DNA of 64,000 bases, taken from positions 1,929,501 to 1,993,500 of the forward strand of contig CM052361.1 in NCBI GenBank assembly GCA_028551475.1. The letters are read 5' to 3'. Position numbers and translations under genes: made by a program. The stretch is from Casuarina equisetifolia. Lineage: Eukaryota > Streptophyta > Magnoliopsida > Fagales > Casuarinaceae. Every line of letters begins with the position of its first letter. Position 1 is the stretch's first letter. Of this stretch, positions 45,001 through 56,965 are shown in pieces. The notes under the pieces were generated by a model. It was given only the letters and a program-made list of their open reading frames with translations. It ran no database searches and was not told where the DNA came from.

Positions 45001-48000
45001 CACCTCACTCGGTTAGATGGCAGTACAAATTCAAGCATATGAACTTTTTTTGTTCCTTTCTTCTTTTCCAACAGCATACGGTTCAAAGACTCGTGGATTT
45101 TTCTCTTTTACTCCATCTGTTGTAATTTTCTCTAAATTGCACCATATAAAGATGATATCGAATAAAATATTAATAATATACAATATATACCGTTTGAGGG
45201 TAATACTAGACTGATATATTAATAATGTATATTTATTATAGTGTAGATGTTTAGTCTCATATTGTTAAAGTATTAAATTAAATATCTGACTAAATGTGAT
45301 TGTTTTTCCAAACTTGGTAATTTTGAGCATTTCTAATGGTAGTACATAAATTCACCATTTAAAAAATATGGACCTGAAATAGCTAGCATACTCAAATTTG
45401 CTCGTTAGGGTAGCTTCCTAACAACGTATTTCCTCTAATGTCAGAGGCTACTGCAAATAGACAATGGCAACGTCCCTATTTCCCATAAAAACACCATTGC
45501 TTGCTTTGATGTGCATCCACAGAACGTGCACGGTGCACCAATGATCAAAACCGAACATGGGGGAAGAGAATTTTTCATCACATTATGAAGCTTCTTCACC
45601 TTTCAAATCCGAAATGAGCTAATTTTCTAGAGTTTCTGATCCGTCATGTGGGGCTTCTGGTTGAAGTCAATTGCTCTTAGCTAATCATCCCAATATTATA
45701 ATCCCACTTCACGAGACCATCGTTTCGTGCGAAACATCTAACAATTAAAAATGTAAACCCCATCTCCACGATCATCCAAGGGCTTAGCAATCTGTACCCA
45801 ATTGTTTTTTTATAAATAAGCTTATGAATAATGAACATATAGTTTATCCTAAAGATGACTGTAATCAAGATTTAAGTAACGTTGTGCTGAATTGATGTAT
45901 GCCTGACATTATCCATGCATCGGCATGCTGTATGGATTGAATTTTTGTGCAAAGTGCTCCTTTGTATTCCTCCACACTTGGAACAAGGGACGTATAAATT
46001 TATTGATGTATTATAATATTATATGCACATATATTATCCTTTGTTATAAATCATGTTAGGTAGGTAGGAACACCCTCTTTACCAAACTGTACTTTAACAA
46101 TTCCGTGTTACTAAATTGGGGCCAATAACTGAATGATAAATTTATTGACTTTGATCAAATCCCTAACTCTACCTACACCGCACCGTACTCTAATAACTTA
46201 CTGTCACCGAATCAAGGCCAATGGCTGAATAATAGAGTTATTGGCTTATGACATCAATGAATCCTTTACACCCTTTTTCCATACCACACCGTACTTAACA
46301 ACTTATTGTCATCAAATCAAGGCTATTAAAGGTGGGTGTTGTTTTACATTAAAGGTATGGGAATAGATCATTGATCTTATAAGTGATAAAATTTTTTTAT
46401 TTAATGTTACAAAATTATGGAATAGATATTTATATTTTAATATAGTATTAGAATTAGGGATGAGCTTTTATTTTATAATCTCAAGATTTCAGAATTAAAC
46501 TTCTATCTGCATATAATTCTTGTGTTAGCATACAAATAAAAAAAATATTAAAAATGATTGTTGTCCTATATCAATCATAAGTGAGAGAATAGGTCATTAG
46601 CCTTATAAATGATAACATAATTGTTGATTTATGACGATAAGGTTTTGATAAAATTCTCTAACTTCTTTACCCATTAAAAAAAGAAAAAGAAAAAAAAAAG
46701 TGAAGAAGAGGAAGAAAAACTAGTGGATAAACTCAACTCCACCGAGTTGGAACCGGAAGAGACACGCCATATGATAAGACGATGGTTGGTGAAGGTTGGT
46801 AGAGGAGGTGACGTTTAAAATTGCAACAACCTCTGTCTAGTATTATCAATTCCGTGGCAGCTTTTTTCTCTTCGTAGTTATTGATTCCATCTAACCCTTC
46901 CTTTCACGGGAATAAGTAATTATAAATTTGGTGAATATGGTGTGGCCAACTTAGTTGTTATACAGCGGCGATTTGTTCTAGAAGCCAGACCCGCCACGAT
47001 GTGACAACTCACGAACTGTCCTTGTCTTGAGATCCAAACTAATTCAAGGTGTGCAACAACTTGGGAGCTAACTTTTTAATTAAAATCCTGTTCGAATTTT
47101 GTACTAATTTTTAATACAGAAACTTCGGTCAAACAAAACGGTTTGGTACTTATTAGACAGAAATATTATTAAAATAATAAAATAACTACTCAAATAAATA
47201 AAATTATAATGAGTAGATGTTCATAAGAAAATTATATAATATGTAAAAGTAATGAAAATAATCAATAAAAAATGTGGTTATTGGGTATATTAAGAGTCTA
47301 AGTTCAATATTTCATTCCTTTATTTATAGATAAATATTTTTATTAAAAGTGTTGCATGTTAATTTAATGCCTCAAAGTTTTAAATTTGATATAAGTCATT
47401 TTATATAAAATTCAACAATTTGAATGAGCACATTTTCTTCATATATTTCTAAATCAATATGTTAACAATATAAAATAATTACACTTTTCAAAACCTTATA
47501 GCAGAAGTTAGTTAATGGATTACGTTATTTCCCAACTTTTCTCTTAATTTTTATAATATGGGCTTTTTCTATTGAAGATTGAGGGATTGACTTTTGAATT
47601 GTGATGGGCATCACTCCTTTTCTCCTATTTTTCTATTTAAATGTTGTCATGGATTATACGAAGAGAATTGCTTAGCATGAACATGCCCCACACCAACGTA
47701 TGAGATTTTTCTTATCTTCTCTTTTGGAAGAGTCGTGTCACTTATTTTAGTCAATTGATTTTAAGCGCTTTTCTCGGCTTGCGACAGTAGGTTATTATCT
47801 CCCCAAGTCTTCGTGCTTATCGAAAAATTAACTATTCTTAATCCTGCATGATTATTGCAGCTACAAATAAGGATCAACACTCTTGACTCCCACACGGCAC
47901 GGAAAGAAAAATCATATACTATTTAATCGACTTTTGAATATAAATAAGTTCTTTTACTATGTTATTACAATACAGGTTTTAAGTAAAACCCATTATTATA

Positions 48001-51000
48001 CTCACTTAGAATAAAAAGATGTGTTAAAATCTAAATTTTCATAAAACTAGCCTACTATACTCACTTGTACGTAGAATAAACTCACATATTTATTAAAAAA
48101 ATCAACCTTCTAATATTTTTTATTCCTTTCTTATTTCATCGCTCTTATTTGTATTCTAGTGGTTGCTATGTGAACAGAATACCGTGCAAATACCATTTCA
48201 CAATCATTTATTTATTTAATTTGTTCAGTGTTTCAAGGAGTGATGGGAACCCAAAGAAAAGTAAAATAAATGATTCTCTTAACCCACTCACATTGACGTG
48301 GCTCCCCCGGTTGGTCAAACTATATAGTTTTACGAAGAGATTAGATCAACTTCCCCAAGATATTCTCCAAACCCCCAGCGAACGGGAATACTGTCCAGTA
48401 GAAGACATGGCTTTTAGTCTGACCTTACCTTAGAGGGAACGGGGATAAACAAGTATTGCACAAGAAAAAACTTAGAATAGAGATTGAAAACGAGAAGCTT
48501 AGAAGAGCATTCTTAATACTAAATTATTGAAGTTGCAAGCATGATTCACTACATTTTGGTCGCTTCAACAACTGTACCAATTTATAAGCAAACCGAGTAA
48601 GCACCTAACTCCTTTTGCATCTATGCAACCTACATCTTAAATCATCTTTGACTTTATTCAGAGCATTATGTTGGAAACAGGGGTTTTTATGCTTAGCTAA
48701 TATTTCCTTTTCTTAAGGATCGAGTTTAGGAGGGGAAATTGTGGCATTTCTAATATTGAATTGGAGCCTATGTTCAATTGCACTCCTTTGATCTTTCTCC
48801 ATAGCTTCATCAATCATTTACTGTGTACTTGTGATTTATTTACATGTGTTAGGGGATGTGTTAAAATCAAAGTTACAATACATTACCAATATCTTAACTC
48901 AATATCCTCTTTATATGTTCAAATGTTGTTATTTCATAACAATCAACCCAAAGGAGAAAGTTGATCCATCTCTAATGTTTTCTACAGTCATTTTTCCATA
49001 TTGCCTAAGTAGGAGACGTGTAAGTAATTTGTAAACTAATTTATGTTTGTAGTTGATATTGGAAAGATGTTTTTACTATTTTATGTTGATCGAAAGTAGT
49101 TATCTAAATATATTTTTTAGATGGGAGTCTTTATTGTTATAATTTTAAACACAAAATGCCAAAAAAAATTGAAAAAATAATATTCCGGATCCCTAATAGA
49201 AAACTTTCTAAATCTTACCATGCAACGTCCTTTTAAAAAAAGAAAAAATCACTGTTTAGGTGTAAAAATTGGTCTTATTGTATGAACAAAAGTCAAACTG
49301 CTTATAAAAAATTTGATCTAATCTCTAACATGATCTTAGATTACATATCTCTTGCACTCTTTTTGCAAAAAAGAACAAGAGATAGACTTATTTTATTTGT
49401 ATGGCGAAGGAGTGACATCTTTCTCTTATAATTTTAATTCTATATAAATCTTTTGGAAATATTAAATAATTTTTGTTCTTTTTATGAAGCAACTGTTAGA
49501 ATATTAAGCACTGCCTTACAAAAATATTTTAAAATATAACTCCTATTTAAAAGCACATCTCAAAGTTTACATTATGTTAAAGCTACCAACTCTCCTCAAA
49601 ACCTTTGTCAAGTACCTCCCACTCTTCTTTTCTTTTATTCTTACCGATGTGAGTCTTGAGAAAGGAGTTTATGGGATAAAATACACCTTCATGTTAGGAA
49701 ACAAGAGGAGTAGAAAGATAGGGACTTTGGGAAATATTGTGTTATTTTGTTATTACAAACGTTATACAAAGGGTCATATCTTTAACACAACAACTAAAGA
49801 AAATTATATAGAATAAATAAAAGAATATTTTCTTACAACACAAGGATCTAACTTTCCAAAATCTATATAAAAGTAATCTCACAACTAATCATGGAAACAA
49901 TCAAGAGACTACTAAAGAAATAATCGAATGAGTAACTATATCTACAACACTTTAAATTATGAATCTCTAAACAAAATGTTTTGCATATTTCATTTCTATG
50001 CACTTTGTTTAAACAAGAAAAGATATCAAAGAAGGCAACATGGATAAGTATTCAGTATGTAGATTCACGTTTCTCTCTTTTAATAACCTATTTTTAAGGA
50101 GGAAATGAGTAAAATCCTAATAATTTCTTGGTTTATGTTTGTCATGAGACCCACGCTCAACCCTCCTTTTTTTATTTTTATTTTATCTCTTTGGATAATT
50201 TCAAGTGCATATCCTGGGACTAGCTTTGGCGTGCTGTGTTTACGCATGCTTAACAACCTCTAAGATTGCTTCCATAGATACCCATACTGGCAATGGCCAG
50301 GAAGCAACTTCACAGGCGGCATTCAGAAGATGCAGAACCTCAAGCAAGGCTCTGAAACCAGCAACTTTTTTGTCCTTGTATGAAAGTTTTCAGCACATGT
50401 AGTTTTACGTCAATTTTGTGATCCATAAGGCCCGAAAACAGCTCCTGGCAGCTAAGCCCAAATAACCTTTTTAGTGACCAAAATGGGCGAAGCTCGGGCC
50501 ATACTTTTAGCTGCAACTTGACTGAAATGTTGTGGGCTTTATCACGTAGCTTTTTAGGAGAAAGAGAAAAAAAAAAAAGAAAAAAAAAAGCATGTCACTT
50601 TTAGCAAATTCAGTACAGTTTTATAAAACACAAAAAGCTTTATAAAGAAGTAATTAGTTGAATCAAAGAGTCTTGGAGTGTTGATTGTATTTTTTCTTCT
50701 ATGCCAACACATTAATCTCTTTTACTAACAAAAAAAAATGCAAGGTATATATTTACACTTTAATAATGTGAAATTAGACATCTATACTATAATATATCTC
50801 ATCACCATAATGATTTAACATGAAACATCCTACAGTATTATTTTTTGTGTTGACTTTAGGCCTATGCATATTCATAAGTATATTAAAATAAAACTTAAAA
50901 TTTAATATCATATTAAAATATTCATTATCTAACTCAAATATTAATTCAATAATTGATAAAATTTACTTTAATTAAAACAAATTCATAAAACAAGTGTCTT

Positions 51001-52500
51001 AACAATATATAAAAAAAAAAATCATATTTTATATTATACTCTCTCACCATGATGAATACATACAAGAGAAACTTTAACTCTATTATCTATATTAAGAAAT
51101 TTATTATTTTATATTATTAAAAGGCTATATTAAAATTCTATTTATTGGAGAATGGAACTTGTAATTACTTTTTAATGAAAGCAAGCCCATTATATTCTTC
51201 GAGAGGCCCATACGAATCTGCGGGCATCAGACCAGACAATAGACAGGAAAAGTAGGAAGCAGAATCTCCCGCCAAAACAAGCATCGGACTCCTGGCAATG
51301 TTTCCGACACGTCGTCGGGTTTTGTGCATGTGTTGTCAAAAAGCCATCCGATTTCACTTTTCACTCCCTCCTTTTACTTCGACCAGAATCGGAACCTGGT
51401 AAAGAAGTCAAAGTCAACAATCTGAGGGATCCGATCTCTTGTAGAATATGAAGTGTCAAGATCACTGCCAATTCAAGAGTAGGACCCACCGTCCTCTATA
51501 CTTTAATGGGTTTTTGATCATTGCCGATGGGCTGACAGATACCGACATGGAAGGAAGGGATGTCGCTGCCAAAATCCGTGACACGCAGCCCACCGCAGCT
51601 AAAAACAAGCACCTGCAGGCCACCAGAAAATAAACAAAGCTGAACAGATAACATCACGTGGGAACGCTTCTTTTGTAGAGATGTATTTTTTTACTTAAAT
51701 TTTATCATAATAATTACATATTTAATGTGAGACTTTTATTTTACACACAACTTATAAATTAATTTCTTATGATTTTCATCAATTACTTTATTATTCAAAA
51801 GTTAAGTTATTATAATTTTTTACTTTTATCTTTGCTTGTAACCCTTCATACCTTTCCTTACTTTAAAATAAATAATCAACTTAACACTCACTCATATGAT
51901 ACAAGAGAATAAGTGTAAAAAATTGATATATAAATAAAAAATTTCTTAACTCTTATACTCTCTTGCTATATATTATATATATCTTTTCATAAAACTTTCT
52001 TCTTTAATAAGAAAATAAATTTAAAATAATGATAAATATATATCATTATATCTTAATATGATATTTTTTTAATAACTCAAAATTCTTACTAAATCTTATT
52101 TGATAACCTAACCAAAAAACAATCTCATTATGTCAAGCATATTTTGATTAATTAGAAATACAATCAATGGGATTGAAATCAAGGATACTCTTTTTATCAT
52201 CATGACTAATTCTTGGATTGATATGATATGCTTCCTTTTTCTTTTTTAACAGAACATTTTAGAAAAGTTAATTACAATAATCAAAAGGAAAACAATTAAG
52301 CAAGGAGCAGAGTGAAGGTCTGTTACTCCTCCCATGGGATCCCAGCCTAGGAAAAAGAGAATTTCAAAAAATAATTAAAAAGCAAACCCTAAAATCCCTT
52401 TTTGTAGTGAGTAGCCCCCAAAACCCTCCACACTCCCATTTTCAAAACCCTTTCATTTCTGTCTCTCTTTCTCAGCCCTGAAACTTGACTGAAGAAGAAA
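42060..52500. other. Long gene-poor spacer between MYB and deoxynucleoside kinase genes
   Basis: AT-rich with no gene I can support. Scattered ORFs of 60-94 codons (for example 44740-44988, 48149-48433, 50205-50402, 51448-51633) show no family resemblance, and most start inside low-complexity flanks. It contains a GA-rich run at about 44036-44056, a three-unit tandem repeat at 46068-46326, and a slightly GC-richer island at 51190-51660. The last few hundred bases should carry the kinase promoter. Confidence 0.5.
46068..46326. repeat. Diverged tandem repeat, about 100-bp units, 2.5 copies
   Basis: Units start at about 46068, 46163 and 46270. Shared elements are accacaccgtactttaacaac, ttactgtcaccgaatcaagg and ccaatggctgaataatagag-ttattg. 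The last unit is truncated. Confidence 0.75.
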
Positions 52501-52523
52501 ACCACGAGGTTTTGGTGAAGGAA

Positions 52524-52571
52524 ATGCTTGGAAGTTATGCAGAAGCTCTCATTGCCATTCAAGAACCCTAG
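52524..52571 (+). other. Upstream ORF overlapping the kinase start codon
   Basis: ATGCTTGGAAGTTATGCAG opens a 15-codon ORF ending at TAG (52569-52571). It overlaps the main ATG (52537) in another frame. It could lower initiation at 52537 by leaky scanning; whether it lies in the mature transcript depends on the start site, which cannot be seen. Confidence 0.45.
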
Positions 52572-54726
52572 CAACAACCTGCTGTCGCTTCCGTTCAAAA
52601 ATCCCGCCACCAAAATCCAGCGCTTCAGGAACCCACGAAGCGTTCTATACCCAATGCCGAGCCTGCCGGCAGCACACGGTTTTCTAAGCTCCACTTCGTC
52701 TTCTGCATTCACCACCTCTCTTTCCGCCACGAAGTCTTTCGCCACCACCTCCAGTGCCGTGTTCGCGGCCGCGAAGCCCAGAAGTTGGTGCGTTGTATGC
52801 CGGGGTGGAATCGACAGCAGGCCGCCGTTCCGGGCCTGGGTTGTGCTCAAGGACGGGCGTGGTGGGTCCCGGGGGGCGTGGACGCAGGCGAGCACTGATG
52901 GGTCGGGGGGTTCCGTGGGTTCCCAGAAGGTGCCGGAGAGCGGCGCTGGGGAGGAAGGTGAGAAGGGGTCGGAGGAGAAGCCGGCGAAGTCGAGCAGCGT
53001 CAGCAGTAGCACTGGTAGGAGACAGAGGGGTTCAACGGGGCTGATTGTGGGGAACCCGGACTTGTTGACGATTCCGGGCGTGGGGCCTAGGAATTTGAGG
53101 AAGCTTGTGGACAAGGGTATCGGGGGGCTTGCTGAGCTCAAGCAGCTGTATAAGGATAAGGTATTGCTTTCTATGAGAAACGTTGAATTATTTTTTATGG
53201 AAGACAAATTCCTGGGATTGAGTACCTTTTGGTTTACTCTAGTTTTATTATAATCTGGCGCTGGATTATGCCGGCGGAGATTCTTGGATGTAATTTTTAG
53301 GTGCGTGTGTCTGTAAAGTGTAGTGGAAATGGGTTTTGTTGGTTGTTTCCAAACTCTGTGTTCTAGTGTGTAGAGTGTTATTTCAGATGCCTTTCAAGTA
53401 CAACTTTATTATTTCTGCATTCTTACAACTCAACTTGTTTCAAGGGCCTCGTTTGATGTTTACGAGTTCATGGACGAAAGATTTGGATGAGCGATTTTGC
53501 TGTGACAGTGGGCCTTTTGGGAGTTTATACGGAAATTGATGTTTCTCATCCAGATCTGGCCGACTTAGCTGCTTAGTTTTTCAATCTTTGAAATTTCTGT
53601 CACAAATTTCCCTAGGCTGACATGTTGTAACCAATGGTTGCTTCATAGGCGCAAATCAGTTAATCTGCTGCGGAAGGAAAAAGAGTTTCGTTCCATCTTA
53701 GCAGCTCGTCCTGTTTCTGTTTCACGAACCAGTCCTAACGCAGCATTCAGGTCTTGTGTGCATGATTGGCATTCAGGCTCATCTTGCATTCATATCTGGA
53801 CAATCAAAAATTTTTGCAGCATTTCTTCCATTGTACTATTAAGTGAATTTGCGCTTCTGTTTGCTAATCATTTGTTTCTGGTTGTTATTGTAAACGACGA
53901 TCCTTGAGTTGAGTTTTGTAGGAAATTAAAAACAAGCTGACGTTCTATTGCAAACAGTAGAGAATGCAATACTGCTGGTATATGGACTTTTCTAACTCTT
54001 CCATGATGAAGACTTTTCTGCTTTCCTTTGCAGTTCTTTGGAAAATCTAGTCAGAAGATGGTTGAGTTCTTACAGGGTTCTGTAGGAATCATACACAGAA
54101 ATCATGCTGAGAGTATTACTTCATACATCAAAGAGAGTGTTGATGAAGAGTTGGAGGATGATGGTTCGAACTCAGATATGAAGCCAGCCCAGAAGAAACG
54201 ACTTACTTTCTGTGTTGAAGGAAATATCAGTGTCGGAAAGACAACTTTCCTTCAGAGAATAGCGAATGAAACACTTGAACTGCGTGATCTTGTTGAGATT
54301 GTTCCAGAACCTATTAACAAGTGGCAAGATGTTGGACCCGACCACTTCAATATATTGGATGCTTTTTATGCCGAGCCAGAAAGATATGCTTATACCTTCC
54401 AGAATTATGTTTTTGTCACAAGGGTTATGCAAGAAAGAGAGTCATCTGGAGGTATCAAGCCTCTCAGACTGATGGAGCGGAGTGTTTTCAGTGATAGGAT
54501 GGTAATCTCTCTCGCTCTCTGTTTTTTTGTTTTATTTTTGGTTTTTAAGTTGTTCTTAATGTAATCTAACAAAGTAGCCTGTCCTTTAGGATTTGTTTGG
54601 AAAACCATAATTCAACTTGTCTTGATCATGGGTTATATCTGTCATTGCTTTCCATGCTAAAATGAATTAAAGAACTTGAGAGGATTTTGTAACCTTTCAG
54701 AATTTGTTGGGTTTTTTATTTTATTT

Positions 54727-54765
<39 letters not shown>

Positions 54766-56220
54766 ATTGATCGATCCTTACAAGATGAAGAACCCTATTC
54801 AAGAGTTTTGAGGGCTGATTCTTTTTATCTTTGTTTTTTTTCTTTATAATGTAAAAGGTCTTTGTTCGAGCTGTCCATGAAGCAAATTGGATGAATGAGA
54901 TGGAGATCAGTATTTATGACTCGTGGTTTGATCCAGTGGTATCATGCTTGCCTGGGCTTATTCCTGACGGTTTTATATATCTTAGGGCAAGTCCTGATAC
55001 TTGCCACAAGCGCATGCAGCTGAGGAAAAGAGCAGAGGAGGGTGGAGTCTCCCTAGACTATCTCCGTGGCTTACATGAAAAGCATGAGAGCTGGCTTTTC
55101 CCATTCCAAAGTGGAAACCATGGTGTATTATCTGTCAGTAAGCTACCATTGCATATCGACAACTCTTTACATCCTGATATAAAGGACCGTGTGTTCTATT
55201 TGGAGGGTGATCATATGCATTCAAGTATTCAGAAGGTACCATATCATTATTGCTACTTTTAACTGATCTTCTTCTCATGACTTCTCATCTTTCTATTCTA
55301 ACCAGTAGTATTTTGTTCATGGGCAGGTTCCTGCTTTGGTTCTTGACTGTGAACCAAACATTGATTTCAACAGAGACATTGACGCAAAGAGGCAGTAAGA
55401 TAACAACCTTTAATGATGTGTAATAAGCATGCATTGAAATGTCTCCGCCTGCCCCCGTAAAAGATAAAGAAGTAAATTCATGAAGCAGTAGACTAAGAAT
55501 AGCTGTCAAATTCTTTGTTGCATTTGGCCTTTTCTATTGTTGTCTCATCTCTCCTCTCTCATTGTTGTCGTAGTCGCGGTTTTACACAACTATAGATTTA
55601 GAATAATCTGAACAATAGGCTGCCATGATGGTGCAAGTGTTTCTTGATTAACTTGCTATTTAATATGTTTTTTACATGTGGATATGATTGGCATTTCATC
55701 CATAGAAAAATTGTTTATTTCTTACCCTGGCATGGGTTATAACTTATACATAGAAACAACTAAACAGCTACCATGGGTGGACACACGTCTGTTATGTGTA
55801 TCTTGCTACTTTGCATGTAGAAAAGGTTGTCTATACATGCCCTTTTGGTTCAGTTAGTGGTGTACGTTGATCGATAGTGGATACAGCAGGTTATGCTGCG
55901 TGTTAAACTTCTAGATAGTTGAGCTGTTTTGAAGTTGAATTTTATTTATTAACAGCGAAACCTGAATGCATTTTTTATTTATCTTGCACCTTTTGCTCTG
56001 TTGTAGGTATGCACGCCAGGTTGCTGAGTTTTTTGAATTTGTGAAGAAAAAGAAAGAAGTTCCAGCTGCAGAAGCTGGTAAAGATGCAACAAATAGCCAG
56101 CCCCAGGTGCTGCTCCCCCAAAAGGGTGGGCTATGGGTACCTGATGCAAAGCATTTTCCAGAGTCGGCACTAAAGTCTTTGGAATTCAGACGTGCCATGT
56201 CATCATTCATGTCGGGCTAG
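52537..56220 (+). CDS. dNK: Deoxyribonucleoside kinase, organelle-targeted, with N-terminal HhH-like region
   Basis: Phosphorylates deoxyribonucleosides to dNMPs in nucleotide salvage. Five exons: 52537-53160, 54034-54501, 54858-55235, 55327-55394, 56007-56220; 583 residues, phase consistent. Residues 1 to about 100 are rich in Ser/Ala/Arg with few acids, like a chloroplast or mitochondrial transit peptide. Residues 173-208 (NPDLLTIPGVGPRNLRKLVD and on) look like a helix-hairpin-helix. The kinase domain has a P-loop GNISVGKTT (271-279), the ERS motif (356-358, MERSVFSDRM) and a lid RKRAEEGGVSLDYL. It ends in a Lys-rich helix and LWVPDAKHFPESALKSLEFR. Plant dNK proteins have this long N-terminus. 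It is convergent with the FANCM gene, 745 bp apart. A CT microsatellite lies in intron 2. Confidence 0.94.
54731..54762. repeat. (CT)n microsatellite in kinase intron 2
   Basis: An uninterrupted tc dinucleotide run of about 32 bases lies between kinase exons 2 and 3. Confidence 0.9.
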
Positions 56221-56965
56221 CTGCACTCTCTTTTGCTCCCTCGTTCTTTTTGTTTGACCCAGATTTATGTCAGAGGCATCTGCTTTTATCTGATGATCTC
56301 TGGGTGATTTAGGTCCTTTGTTCCTGTAAAAATGGTTTTAACCCTTAACCCCTCAGCGATGTAGAGAAGTAGTGTGCTTGTGGAATACTTTGCCAGTCTA
56401 CTGTTCATTCTGTAGAAGCTTTATGTTCATTCTGTAGAAGCTTTACTTCTCTGTGAAGAGTTGCTATATTATGTAGTTGAAACTTCAGATGCAATTTAAT
56501 TCTTCTAGCTTTTCAAAGTAGAAGCAGGAAGACATGTTTTGATAATTATTTGGTAAAATGAGCTTAGCTCATGCTTTAAAATGTTTATTAAAAAGTGAGA
56601 TTTGGAGCAACACTAAAATATTGTTACAAGATTTTTGCAACAATTCCAGCTGGTGGAACACAAATGCAGGTTACAGAGGCGGAAGCAATTCAAAGAACTG
56701 TGGAAGATGAAGTGCTGTTCATTTAAAAATGAAATATTTAGAACAATATTACAACCTGTTCTTCCTACATTGTATAGAACACACATCTCGGGGCTCAAAA
56801 TTGTTGACATTTTCAGTGTAATGGATCTACATATATACTTTTCATAACCAGCTCTTTACATGACAGACTGCTATAATTTACATATGTACGAACAGGATCC
56901 CAAAATGAGACATCTTCAATTTCTCTAGGAATTTGAGAAAAAGAATGATTGATCCTGACGCTTTT
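56221..56965. other. Convergent intergenic region, 3' ends of kinase and helicase genes
   Basis: 745 bp that should hold both 3' UTRs. A direct repeat ctgttcattctgtagaagctt lies at about 56401-56442. Overlapping small ORFs at 56613-56847 on both strands have no support. No further gene is seen. Confidence 0.55.

Noticed and set aside
52389..53207. 272-codon minus-strand ORF opposite kinase exon 1
   Set aside because: It is the antisense of a GC-rich, well supported exon; its translation has no family features and its frame runs across the exon-intron boundary.
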